This document shows, in pieces, positions 44,971-56,373 of a stretch of 64,000 bases of DNA. The position numbers and the translations under genes are program-made. The notes beneath the pieces are model-generated. The model was not told where the DNA came from. It ran no database searches and saw nothing but the letters and a program-made list of their open reading frames with translations. Numbering within the stretch: position 1 is the stretch's first letter; the number at the start of each line of letters is the position of its first letter. Source of the DNA: Paracentrotus lividus (lineage: Eukaryota; Echinodermata; Echinoidea; Camarodonta; Echinidae); assembly GCA_940671915.1 (NCBI GenBank), contig CALNVZ010003434.1:16758059-16822058 (forward strand), given 5' to 3'.

Positions 44971-45060
44971 ATTCGACCTAATTATCGTGATGATATCAGA
45001 GTCGAAGAACGGCTGACGTTTAATTACCCAGAGGAGTTTCTTCCAGATTGGTTTCACTAA
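44971..45060 (+). other. Isolated exon-like open segment
   Basis: After an acceptor-like TTTCCTTTGCAG (ending 44970) an open frame reads VIRPNYRDDIRVEERLTFNY then PEEFLPDWFH and TAA. Composition and length resemble a last coding exon, but I do not recognise the family and no upstream partner exon was found. The sequence 200 bases upstream (44755-44850) resembles 12350-12440, so this may sit in a transposon. Confidence 0.2.
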
Positions 45061-46780
45061 CAGTATACTTGATCAATTATATGAATCTTAAGGGCTTTAT
45101 CTGACATCAAGATGAAAAGTGATCACTTTCTAAAAAGTAATTACTTTCTCTAATTGGATACCAAGGGTGCAAATAAATATAAAGATAGGACATAAAAATA
45201 AGAGATACTATATGAGTGGATCAGAGAAAATGGACAGGAAGAAAGATTGACATAGAGCAGAGGGAAGAGAAAATGAAAAAAGGCATCTTCAGATCTGTGA
45301 AATTAGTTACTTTATGTAAAGAAAGGGAATGAATAGAGAGACATGGAGAAGAGAGAAATAGTGTTGAAAAGAAGGTGAAAAAGAATTGCATTTAAGAGCT
45401 TCATTTGAAAGAGCATGAGATGGGCAAAGAGAGGAAGACATGGAGAATACAGAAAGTGAAAATAATTAGGCATCATAAAAACTTTATTTGATTGAGATTG
45501 GAGAGTAATTAATTCTATTTGATGGATACCAATAGTGCACTTAAATAGACGCAAAAGCTTGAATGCTGGATGAGGAGAAACAGGAGGAAAGTGAAGAGAA
45601 ATCTTGAGCCGAAAAATAAATTTAAAAATTTAAAATTTAAAAAATCATCAATGTAGACAGAAATACAGAACGAAACTTAAATATGTAAAGAAAAGAAGAG
45701 GAACAGAGAAAGAGAGAGTCAGAGTTGGTAAGATGGTGGATTTAGGGTTAGTTTGAGAAGGTGCAGAGGAGACAAGGGATGGAGGGGTGATGGGAGAGGG
45801 AACCCCCAAATGCTCCGGTGACAATTGCTCTCTGCTTTATTTCATCTATTAAAGATGTATAGGGTTAGAGTTAGGAGAAAACGCACTCTGGTTTTATATA
45901 AATTTTAGGGTTGGGTATAAGCCTACATGTTGTGTTTAGTCCACGGCTGAAGATAGCTAGTCAATTGGTGTTAGGGATAACCAAGGCAATAATGACCCAT
46001 ATTAGCAGATTTCATAGACCTACATGTACATGTAGGTAGGGAGCCTTAAAGGGGACCTGGGAAATAAGAGGTATGGGAAAAGTTGAGAGAATAATCAAAG
46101 AAGAATTATCAGAAGAGGGGAGGGGTACGTGTATGACGTGCTACATGTAGAATGAGAATGAGGGGTACCAGTACTGTAAGCATAGGTCCTACTGTACATA
46201 TAACAAGAGTATCGGTAAGTAAGGATTGAAAGTTAGCCTGAGAGAATGTCAATTCTGGAGTGCTTTGTAACCGAAAGGGAAAGGCTCTACATATTACGAA
46301 TAAACTTGTGATTTGTATTGGACTTGATTGTAGAGAGTGAGAGTGAATATAAAGAGCAAGGTCAGTGTCAAGCTCTGGCTGAGGATGTCCTAAAACTAGG
46401 ATTCTCAGAGGAAAAACCTATTCTAAACTTTTAGACTCAACATACAAACACTACCACCTTATTAAGGCATGTTTCACTTTGAAAACGTCACAACTGATAC
46501 ATGTACATGTGGGCTAAGTCACAGAGACTTAGGAGACAAATTTGAAAGTCGCTGTGATGTCTTCGGCAGTCTCACTTGTCTCCTGAAGTTCTCAGAGATG
46601 TCAACGTGACTAACTCTTGACTGGAATCAAACTTGGTTGAAGTTTTCACCACTCCCCGGAAACTCAAGATTCATAGTGACGTCTCTGTGACTCCAGAGAC
46701 TTGAGTCTCAAACTAGTCCCATGGCCAGAGAGAAAAGGCCTAACAATATTTGCAAGATATCCCCCCCCCCTTCCAGACAC
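45061..46780. other. Purine-rich intergenic stretch
   Basis: It is strongly A/G-rich around 45180-45790 with many GAGA words. No gene was seen. Confidence 0.4.
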
Positions 46781-46783
46781 TAA

Positions 46784-46931
46784 GGCCCGAATTCACAAAC
46801 GTGGTTTAGTTAGTCCATGGTCTAAATCAATTGTTTAAACCACGGATTTAGACCATGGTCTAAATTTTTGTATTCACAAACCACCTGATTTAGACCATGG
46901 ACTAACTAAACCACGTTTGTGAATTCGGGCC
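46784..46931. mobile_element. GGCCCGAATTCACAAACGTG palindromic MITE
   Basis: This 148-bp element has arms that pair for about 60 bases with almost no mismatch (GGCCCGAATTCACAAACGTG, GTTTAGTTAGTCCATGGTCT and complements). It is flanked by TAA and TAT. The GGCC termini and 3-bp AT-rich flanks resemble the elements at 32214 and 32805. Confidence 0.9.
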
Positions 46932-46934
46932 TAT

Positions 46935-47165
46935 GGGTTGTATCTCACTTCGCTGAGATGTCTCCGCGACGGATAAAAAGTATTAGTGACGTCTCCGAGA
47001 CGTTTTCATGAGTCGCGGAAACTAATTTGAGATGGTTCTTTGAAAATGCTTTGTCACAGTTTTTAAAATCTGTCGCGGAGACGTCGCGGAGACGTCTCGT
47101 AATACTTTTTATCCGTCAAGGAGACGATATTTTGCATTACGTCTCCGCCAAGTGAGATACCACCC
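46935..47165. mobile_element. GAGACGTC fold-back element
   Basis: GGGTTGTATCTCACTTCGC pairs with CCAAGTGAGATACCACCC. GGATAAAAAGTATTA pairs with TAATACTTTTTATCC. The centre has CGCGGAGACGTCGCGGAGAC. It directly abuts the previous element. Confidence 0.85.
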
Positions 47166-47169
47166 TAAG

Positions 47170-48736
47170 CTTCTCATAAGACAAAAGATTCTTTCCCATA
47201 CAAAAAGGGACAAAATCACTTTCACCATCAAACATTCTATTCTCACATCTGCTCCATGATGCTTTATTTCAATGAAAAATCATGGTTGGAGTTAGACGAG
47301 GCTCAAAAATAACTTTTTGATGTCAATGTCCAGGATACAATGTTTGTCTGCGTGAAATGACCTGCATGTACAGTACATATATATGTTTACATTGAGACAA
47401 TTCATTTCTCACTTTGATTCAAAGAAAACTTTTGAGGGGATACATTCTGTAAGTGAAACTAGTATACATGTATAAGTTAATCATTAACCACAGGAGTGTC
47501 TGATGAGGTAGACTACGAAGAAAGTGCTGTTGGGTGGCAACAACAATGAAACTAATCGGTTTATTCTAACTTTCACAAAAGGAAAAAGGAGAAAATATAC
47601 TCCTGGGAAAGGACATTATGAAACAAGAAATTATACAGTACTGTTAGGAAAATGCCAGTGTCGAATGTCCAATACCACAAATTCTGTATTGATTTTTGTT
47701 TTTGTATTTGTAGTAAATTCTGAAAGTTAATATAAACATGTCTAATTGGTGAATGTTTGATCCATACATGCAGTTAAAGTAAAAAGATCCTTCAAAAAGA
47801 ATAATGTCAAGTTCTTAAAAAAGACAAATTTCTAGATCTTAATTTTCTTAGTGCCCTTTTTAACAGGCATTTGAAAAAGTTTGTCTCCAAAATTTATTTT
47901 TCAATGAAAGTAAGTTTGCCCTGGCTTACTGGTACATTTGATACTGATTATGATTTTTGATCAGTTTTAGATGGACATTTTAAAGCACCATCAAAATGTA
48001 CATGTAAACATACATGTATTTATACCAATGTGTATTCAATGCCATATTCAAACAAGATTTGCAGAAATGTTATTAAATTATGTGGCAAAATAATAAGATC
48101 AAATCTTCACATGTAGGTGAAATCATTTTAAAATGATAAATTCCTACATTGCACAAAATAGCAAAAGCATGCATGTTGATTGGTAACCGGTCCATAACCA
48201 GCCAAGCCATGATAAGCATTTTACATCATAATTCCCTCAATTCCACAGTGGCTCAAACGGATTACATTTGTTTCAAAATTGTTTTCGGCGACGTAGAAAT
48301 CTTGCCATAACAGCGAGGCAGGGAATTTTTTATTAAGCGCAAAGCACTCACATTCTAATGGGGCACTTACATTGAATTGCCCTGAGAGACTGCATGGCAT
48401 GTAAACAGCCATCCACTTCAATTTATCTTATTATGTTTACGTTCAACGTGTGTAACGGCTCCGAGAGTTAGCAGGCGATGCTGCACTAGCTCCAGATAGA
48501 ACGATGGCGCACTGCGAGGTGGATCCCCCCAAAAAATTGCAAAATCAGTTAGGCGCGAATTTAATGCAGAACTAGCTCGGGGGTAGCTTGAGCTGAAAAG
48601 TTTTACAATATGACCTTGAGCCACACAAACAAGGCTAAATATTTGCTAGATGACGGGGCTCAGTAGCGCATTATTTCGAGGCAAAACCGCAAAAAATAGC
48701 TTAAACCTTGTGTATAGTTTTGGTAACAAAAAAGGA
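47170..48736. other. Intergenic stretch without recognised gene
   Basis: No supported exon. An acceptor-like CCACAG at about 47492 followed by SDEVDYEESAVGWQQQ and a stop is too short to call. The 48420-48620 part shares GCTCGAGCTAG-type words with 43860-43900 and 49800-49860. Confidence 0.35.
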
Positions 48737-49187
48737 ATCGGCATAAAACCGATTAAATATAGTCTCATGTTGTTCACATTGCACTAAAAGACATGCGTGA
48801 GAGATTTTGTGATATTCCTTTCACGATTTCTGGTGAATTTCAGTGAAATATTTGAATCCAAACACAATTTGTAATGGTTTTTGAGACCTTTGCTAGGTTG
48901 TCCTGTCCCCCGAACTTCCCGCATGAATGGAGCGTAACGATCTGTGTGTATCACCCACACAAGAGAATCCCCATTGCTTTTCCATGTGAACACCTAGTGC
49001 ACACTGAGATGAGTCGGATCCCTGACTTATCTTATTTAATACTTATATCGTGAAATAAAGACACTAAAACGAGATTCAATGTAATATAACTTTCTTTGTT
49101 ATAGTTATAGGATTCAGTCTTTTATATTATCTAACTGTAAATCCAAATTAAATGTTTCCTTCTCCCAACACTATACACCAGCTTTAA
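48737..49187 (+). repeat. Dispersed repeat with conserved core, copy 2
   Basis: Partner of 42651-43064 in the same orientation. The 38-base core is at 48932-48969. It includes a small insertion near 49075-49105. Confidence 0.85.
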
Positions 49188-49198
49188 CTTTGAAAATA

Positions 49199-49940
49199 AG
49201 CCCAAGATATGGCTTGGGCTGAGATTTTGCCCAATCTTGAGCGCTGTTTGAGAGAAAAAGCCTGATAGTGGAAGCGTCGTGGTGTAGTGGTTCTGACTCT
49301 CGCCTCTAAATCAGAGGGTCACAGGTTTGAATCTCAGCCCGGCGTTAATTTCCTTCAGCAAGATATTCATCCACAATTTGCTTCACTTGACCCAGGGGAG
49401 GTGAATGGGTACTGGTAGGAAGCGATTCCTTGAATGCTGTGAGCACCTTTCGGGGTAGCTTACATGTAGCTAAGCCCGGTAATAAGTTGTTAACACTATA
49501 AAAAGCGCTTACAAACACCAAGGTGGCGTTGATATATGTATTAAGTGCTGTATAAATGTAACTGTTATTATTATTATAGTTTCTGAGCACCGGCTATTTC
49601 ATCGGATAAAAAATAGTGCACTATTTCTTAAGCTAAAGCTAGTGCGGCACCGCCTCAAGAAAGAGGCAGCAAGGTATGGATGTAGAAAATCACTACCTTC
49701 TGCACACATGATCATAAACATTCCGGAAGGCTGAGATTTGGCCCAATTTTAGAGTACCATTGGATAGATTAGAAAAAGACTGATATTCTCTGATCGGGCT
49801 AATTCATTGGATCAGAAACAGCGTGCAATTTCTGAAGCTCGAGCTAGCGCAGCACTAACTGGAGAGCGAGTTCGCAAGGTATGGATGTAGAAAATCACTG
49901 CCTTCCTTCTGCACACATGATCATAAACATTCCAGGAGAT
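49199..49940. repeat. Tandem duplication hosting the SINE
   Basis: Unit 1 is 49199-49271 plus 49579-49727; unit 2 is about 49728-49940. Both contain GGCTGAGATTTxGCCCAATxTT, AGAAAAAGxCTGATA, a GCTCGAGCTAG-like word, and GGTATGGATGTAGAAAATCA followed by CACACATGATCATAAACATT. Confidence 0.75.
49272..49578 (+). mobile_element. tRNA-derived SINE, full length
   Basis: The head is GAAGCGTCGTGGTGTAGTGG, with A box TGGTGTAGTGGTT (about 49280) and B box GGTTTGAATCT (49324-49334). The body has CTTGACCCAGGGGAGGTGAA, and the tail is AAGTGCTGTATAAATGTAAC then (TTA)n. It is 307 bp. It interrupts one unit of a local duplication; the other unit shows the empty site near 49785. Confidence 0.88.
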
Positions 49941-49944
49941 GAGA

Positions 49945-51190
49945 TGTGATGAGATGCTGTTAAGATGAAGGCCAATTTACAGTCTTCAATATCATCTTCC
50001 TCACTTTCTCCCTCTTCCTCCAACTTCTTACAGTACATGTAGCTCCTCCCCTCCCCCAGCCCCTGCTCTCTTTCTCTCTCATCTCTTTCTTCTCTCNNNN
50101 NNNNNNNNNNNNNNNNNNNNNNNNNNNNNNNNNNNNNNNNNNNNNNNNNNNNNNNNNNNNNNNNNNNNNNNNNNNNNNNNNNNNNNNNNNNNNNNNNNNN
50201 NNNNNNNNNNNNNNNNNNNNNNNNNNNNNNNNNNNNNNNNNNNNNNNNNNNNNNNNNNNNNNNNNNNNNNNNNNNNNNNNNNNNNNNNNNNNNNNNNNNN
50301 NNNNNNNNNNNNNNNNNNNNNNNNNNNNNNNNNNNNNNNNNNNNNNNNNNNNNNNNNNNNNNNNNNNNNNNNNNNNNNNNNNNNNNNNNNNNNNNNNNNN
50401 NNNNNNNNNNNNNNNNNNNNNNNNNNNNNNNNNNNNNNNNNNNNNNNNNNNNNNNNNNNNNNNNNNNNNNNNNNNNNNNNNNNNNNNNNNNNNNNNNNNN
50501 NNNNNNNNNNNNNNNNNNNNNNNNNNNNNNNNNNNNNNNNNNNNNNNNNNNNNNNNNNNNNNNNNNNNNNNNNNNNNNNNNNNNNNNNNNNNNNNNNNNN
50601 NNNNNNNNNNNNNNNNNNNNNNNNNNNNNNNNNNNNNNNNNNNNNNNNNNNNNNNNNNNNNNNNNNNNNNNNNNNNNNNNNNNNNNNNNNNNNNNNNNNN
50701 NNNNNNNNNNNNNNNNNNNNNNNNNNNNNNNNNNNNNNNNNNNNNNNNNNNNNNNNNNNNNNNNNNNNNNNNNNNNNNNNNNNNNNNNNNNNNNNNNNNN
50801 NNNNNNNNNNNNNNNNNNNNNNNNNNNNNTCTTCTCTCTCTATCTCCTCTGAAGACGAGAAGGACTCGGTGATGAGATGCTGTTAAGATGAAGGCCAATT
50901 GACAATCTTCAATATCATCTTCCTAGCTTACTCACTATCTCCCTCTTCCTCCAACTTCTTACAGTAGCTCCTCCCCTCCCCCAGCCCCACTCTCTTTCTC
51001 TCTCATCTCTTTCTTCTCTCTCCTCTGAAGATGAGAAGTCGGTGATAAGATGTTGTTAAGATGAAGACAAATTTACAATATTCACTATCATCTTCCTTGT
51101 TTACTCACTATCTCCCTCTTCAACTACATTTAATATAATCCCCTTACCCTCCCCATCTCTCTCTCTCTCACTCTCCTCTCTCAATCTTCA
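49945..51190. repeat. CT-rich minisatellite, unit about 173 bp, spanning an assembly gap
   Basis: Unit starts TGCTGTTAAGATGAAGGCCA at about 49956, 50878 and 51051, each followed by CTTCAATATCATCTTCCT, CTCCCTCTTCC and CTCCCCTCCCCCAGCCCC-type runs. The 733-N gap (50097-50829) lies within the array, so the copy number is unknown. Confidence 0.9.
50097..50829. other. Assembly gap (733 N)
   Basis: It lies inside the CT-rich minisatellite. The 312-codon minus-strand frame across it is an artefact of reading N. Confidence 0.98.
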
Positions 51191-51600
51191 ATATCACCTT
51201 CCTCGCTTACTCACTATCTTCCTCTTCCACCACTATACCCCTTCCCCGCCCCCTCGCTCTCTATCTCACTATCCCTTCTCCTCTATCTCTCTGTCCTCCC
51301 TCTCTCTTCTCTCTAGATTAATTTCTCACCACTGACTATATTTCATCAACTGTCTGCCCCTTTCTCTTTCTTGCTTGCTTACCCCTCTCCCTCTGTATCT
51401 CTCTGTATTTCTTTCCTTTTATTTTGCACTCGATCTGTCCATCACTTTCTCTCAATCCCCTTTACATAGGGGCCTACACTCTTCCTTTGTCTTCTCTCTC
51501 TCTCTCTGTCTCTCTGTATATTTTCTTCATCTCAATTCCACATTAAACATCTCCTTCTCCTTCCCCTCTTGTTTCCCTCTTTATCTTTTCTCGTGCCTAT
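51191..51600. repeat. CT-rich low-complexity tract
   Basis: A continuation of pyrimidine-rich sequence (CTCT, TCTCC, CCCTC) without tandem structure. Confidence 0.7.
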
Positions 51601-51633
51601 AGTGTCATCTTCATTTGACTTGTGTATGTCCAT

Positions 51634-51664
51634 CCATGGAGATACTAAGTTAGTATCTCCATGG
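51634..51664. repeat. 31-base perfect palindrome
   Basis: CCATGGAGATACTAA, one G, then the exact complement. It could extrude as a cruciform or be a minimal MITE remnant. Confidence 0.9.
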
Positions 51665-52687
51665 TCCATCCATTTCTCTCCTTGATCTCTGCACACGTAT
51701 AAACCTGCCTCTTCTCTCTGGCTACACTGTACCTTTTCCTCTTGCGTTTTCTTCTCCTGTGGGAAAGCAATCAATACCTGTTTCTTTTTGCCACAGTCTG
51801 TCCCGTTTGATTGTGTCAATGTCTATCTGTCCCCTTCAGGTCTTTCTAGGGATAAAATCTATTGGGTGCTACAATGTACAAGACTGTTTCTCCTGTACTT
51901 TCTCCTGATTTCTCATTGCACTGGTTTACATCCTCCACAAATTGTACCGTTATTTTTGCAAATTTCTTGCATCAAAGAAGAAACATAAATAACATGTGCC
52001 TAAAATGTCAAAATAATCAAATGTAATGACACACAAACTTGCTGCGAAGCCCATTTTACATGTAATCGCAAAAAAAACTAGCATACAAATACATGTATAA
52101 AGATGATATTAAAGAGCAAGAACAGCACAACTCATAATACAGTCAATGCCCTTCTCCCTTGTTAATAAAATGTGTATTATCCTGAATAGATTTGTTTTAT
52201 TTTATCTTTTCACGCTTTTCCCATTCGGCACCAGTTTTTACTACTTACTATTTTACTTTGAGGTACATGGTGTATAGATGGATTACATGAGCTTTTAAAA
52301 GGATTACATGAGCTTTCAAAAGGATTTTTCTACTCTACATCGATCAATGCATGCATCTCACTTTTCAAGTGCACGGGATGTTTTCATCCTTCCCCCACGT
52401 AACATCCACATACATTCCCAGGGTACTCTTATCATACACCGCACAAATATCGGACATATGCATTTACAGCTAGCTACCTTCAATTCTGAGCTGGGCTGCC
52501 ACAATCCGGCTTGACACTGGCAGGTATACAATGTAGGTTCTGGCTATACACAAATGCCCATGTTTGAACTGTAACCCACACCCCCTCCTCCCCCCCCCCC
52601 CTGGAAAAAAATAATGAACTCAAAATCAAAACAGGCTGTACATGTGTACAAGTATGCACAAACTGTAAGTGTGGAGCAATCCTTGGG
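51665..52687. other. Intergenic stretch without recognised gene
   Basis: Short C run at 52580-52600. No splice-supported frame. Confidence 0.4.
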
Positions 52688-52903
52688 TTACTGTATTTGT
52701 TGTTATTTTAGCGGGATTAATTTTTCGCGCTGAACGGCCTCAAAACATGTTTTTGCGCTGCATGTTCGTAAGCTCGCAATTGAACCCATGGATGCAATAC
52801 ACGCATAGGAAATCATGCCTATATATTTGCAGGTCTTTTAGTTCGCGTTTGCTGCTATCCGCGAAAAATTAATGTACTGCGAATATTTCCACGAATACAG
52901 TAT
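52688..52903. mobile_element. TACTGTA/TACAGTA element, copy 2
   Basis: Homologous along its length to 44438-44673, in the same orientation, with end TACAGTA. About 20 bases shorter. Confidence 0.85.
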
Positions 52904-53770
52904 TAAACACTGATCTACACAGATGTTGATGTATTCTGGCTCAGTGAATCAGTCACCAAATGGTAGATCACAGTGTACATGTTTCAAATCCTTGAATCAT
53001 AGCTTTTGGCTAGAAATAGCTTTTAATCTTCATTTGTTAACATATAATTCTACATGTAATGATGTCACAAATCCTGTAAATTCAAGTACATGTACTAGTC
53101 TAGGAAGGAGCAAATAACTAGATTCTGATTTATAGTCTATATTTTGTATTCATACATGTGATTCTTGTTTTGCTTCATTGTTAACATTTTGAATAAACAG
53201 TACAATGATTTGAAGATACATTTTTGTAATACCGATTTCATCTGGAAAAAAAATGATAGCATCTTCTCATCTTCATAAGATATTAAAACACTGTTTTCAA
53301 GAAATTTGATATCCAATTGCAATTAATGAATAATCTCTTTAAGAAAATAATATATTACCCACTAAGGCCTCCTGGAAGGGGAAAATGACTTGAGTGTCGT
53401 ACATGTACAGTGATACTACAATTTACAAAGTGCCTTTTCCATACATGTAGGATAAAAAGCGTTAATTGATTATACTCCCTCAGAGAACTTCAAGAAGAAT
53501 ATCTGGGGCATAATGGATCTACATTGTACATGTACATGTAGATACAAACGTTTAGACTTGATTTGAAGGAGGTACAGTATAAAGAGACTTGATGAATTAG
53601 ACATATGTACATAGTGTTGTATGCATGTCTGTTACTGCAGTCAGCATTTTCCCTACACACTGCACCTCCCATACCAATGAGATGAAATGATGAATACAAG
53701 CTCTGCCTAGCTGTGCCTGAGGAAACGTAGCACCTTCGTGCACTTTTGTAAGGTAAGATCCTACGTAAGA

Positions 53771-54130
53771 GATTATGTTTCACTATCCTAACAGGATCAC
53801 AACAATGATTTAGCTCCAGGCATCCTCAGCCAAGCGGGTATTGCATTTTGTATTTTTGTTAGATCATCAAACCTGGACTGAACATATGGGCGCTAGGCAG
53901 GTTGTGGCAAGTTGGTTGGAATTGTTGGAGGGGGGCGGGGGAATACGCACCATCCACTGTCATTTTCTCTTGGTAATGATTGTTTCACTATCCTAACAGG
54001 ATCACAAAACCAAGCAGGTATAGAATTTGTATTTTGTTTTCATCAAATCTGGACGTGTAGGAGTGTACAGTAGGTGCTACGGCAGGTGTGGGGAAACCGC
54101 GAGAAGTTGGTTGGAATTGTGCGAAGGGGA
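53771..54130. repeat. Two-copy tandem duplication, period about 207
   Basis: GTTTCACTATCCTAACAGGA occurs at 53777 and 53981, followed in both by GCAGGT/GCGGGTAT, TTTGTATTTT, ATCAAA.CTGGAC and AGTTGGTTGGAATTGT. Confidence 0.85.
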
Positions 54131-54607
54131 GAGGGGAGGTACATACGAGGCAGAGGATGGGGGAGGCTGAAGATACACCACCCTTCCCCCAAAAGTAGGC
54201 TAATTGTATACATGTGTTGTCCACATGTACATGTACATATGTAGGCCTGATATTGGATGCGAGATGTCATTTTTGCATGGGCTCAATACATATTTGCCTA
54301 CCGATCTACATGTACATACATACAGTATCTCAAGAAAGAACACCTATTAAAACGTAGTATCATATACGTAATGTACTTGAACATTCAATCATACAGTTTG
54401 TCAACCTAGAACAACTTTTGCACATTTTCGTTTTATATTTAGCATTCTCGGTCTCGGTGAACCAATTCTCAGATATCCTGCATCCTTGCTTTATACTGTA
54501 GGATAGCACGAGAGCTCTTGGATGGATATAAATAGCACAGGATATGACAGATAATCAGGCAATTCAAATTAGTCTGTCATCTCTTGAACACATCAGATAA
54601 CCTCAGC

Positions 54608-54980
54608 TACCGTGTTTACACATTGACTCCAACACTCCAAAGAGTGAACCTGTGATCATGTTTAAAAAGTGTTTAAAAAAGGAAAGTTCAATACGGCTCA
54701 CAGATCAAGACCCAAAGTACGCCATTAATGTGTGTTGTGATGTACATGTACATGTATAGCCGATTTCCACCACTGACTTCAAGGTCATCGAGTTCGACAC
54801 GGCTTTCTGTATACATATAGAAAAATTGCCGTGTCAAACTCGCCTCCCAGATCAAAAAAGGCATGTTGAACTCGGGTCATGGATCACACTGATCCTGTTT
54901 ACATACGTAACATAAAATTGCCGTGTCGAAAACGATTGCGGTGTTGAACCCCCGCGCCGAGTCACAGTGTAAACACGGTA
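54608..54980. mobile_element. TACCGTGTTTACAC fold-back element
   Basis: TACCGTGTTTACACATTGACTC at the left and GAGTCACAGTGTAAACACGG at the right are near-complements. The interior repeats GCCGTGTCxAA. It is 373 bp. Confidence 0.8.
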
Positions 54981-55615
54981 TGTAAAGGGCAAGAGAGATT
55001 TTTACCCTTTCAATAGCTGTGCTCATGCCAAGATTACAGGCTTTATAGAATTTGATTTTGGTTTTGCTGTGATTCTAAATGTTTTGAAATACACTTAAAG
55101 CACAAGCTTTCTACAGTTACTTTGAACTTTATGACAGGATACATTTTGCCTACCGTACTCATCTCTTTTGTGTATTTCGGCAACATTTTGAACCACCAGC
55201 ATTTACAGGTCAAAATAATTACATCAATTTCTGACTTCAATAGGAGATAGGAGAGAGAGAAAATTTTTTCCCCCTAGTTCAGTACAATGTTGTCACGATA
55301 TTTGTTAAATGTTTAGAAACATGATACTGTACAGTCATTATGTATGTATGTCACTCTCTTCATGTAATCAAGTATTTTCATTATCGAGAAAATCTAGTCT
55401 GATGGTCTAAGAACTCTGATAATTTTTTTTTTTTTTTTAATGAAATGCCATTCTTTAGAACAAAAAAGTTTGTTGATTATCAATGGGTTTGTCATTGTGT
55501 TATATGATGAAGCACTTTAATACCCAATGGTTCCAATCTTGACGACATTTACATGTAATGAAATACAAACAAATGGAACTGAGCTGTCGTCCACATTTTA
55601 CTTGATGCTTATTAC

Positions 55616-56373
55616 AGGCCTTCATTTTTAAGGAGAGTGATTGCTCTCCCTCTGCTAAAGCTCTCCTAAACAATTCTTAGGAGAGCAATAGTTAGCTCTC
55701 ATTAAATTGCTAATTGAAGCAGTTTAATACCCTATGGAGTAACTCTCCTCACAACTCTCCTCGAGCCTTTCACACTACCAACCTTAAGTGTAGTGCTTTG
55801 GCTGTGAAAACATGTGTTCTTTTGGGGTGGATTTGCTGTAATCTACCTGTGAAAAGACTGTGAAAAAGTAGTGCTTTTCAGTGTGGTAATCCATCCATGC
55901 TTTTGTTGTGATCCAGCTGTTCTTTATGAGTGGAAATGGTGTGAATAAGTTGTAGAATGTTGGGGGTTTAAGGGTGGATTAGTGGTAGTTTGGTCGTGCT
56001 TTAGTAGTGCTTTTTGCTCAAACACAATAGTCACATCCTGTTTGAATTGATCCACCTTCACCTCACCCAGAAGAGGTTCTTTTGTTTTGCAGTGTGAAAG
56101 TGATGAATGGGCTATACTCTATTCATTCAGGTAATCCATCTATTGTTACTACTACTCTGGCCAGCTCTTTTAACAATAGATGCAAGAGGGTTAAAATTAA
56201 CAAAAGAACAGACAGGAAAAAGCACTACTTTTTCACAGTCTTTTAACAGGCAAATCACAGCAAATCCACCCCAAAAGAACACATATTTTCACAGCCAAAG
56301 CACTACACTTAAGGTTGGTAGTGTCAGGAGAATAATTTATAGCTCTCCTGCAATTTTCAAAAATGAAGCCCTG
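55616..56373. mobile_element. CAGxCCTTCATTTTT element, copy 2, interrupted
   Basis: CAGGCCTTCATTTTTAAGG to TTTCAAAAATGAAGCCCTG, flanked by TTATTA on both sides (55610-55615 and 56374-56379). Apart from the insertion at 55773-56323 it is colinear with 19258-19455. Confidence 0.88.
55773..56323. mobile_element. CACTACCAACCTTAAGTGTA MITE with TCA target duplication
   Basis: This 551-bp element has arms of about 110 bp (CACTACCAACCTTAAGTGTA, GTGCTTTGGCTGTGAAAA and complements). It is flanked by TCA (55770-55772 and 56324-56326). Copy 1 of the host at 19258-19455 has a single TCA at this point (CTTTCAGGAG). Confidence 0.93.

Noticed and set aside
47492..47553. Acceptor followed by SDEVDYEESAVGWQQQ and stop on the plus strand
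   Set aside because: Too short, no family, no upstream exon.
48221..48421. Possible 5' exon of the clathrin-like gene (several GTAAGT/GTGAGT-like donors on the minus strand)
   Set aside because: The translation shows no resemblance to the clathrin N-terminus or its RRPISADSA region.
49272..49345. tRNA gene candidate
   Set aside because: A and B boxes are present, but they are joined to a SINE body and tail, and a complete cloverleaf is not formed.
49960..50898. 312-codon minus-strand frame
   Set aside because: Most of it is unknown bases; the remaining ends are CT-rich minisatellite.
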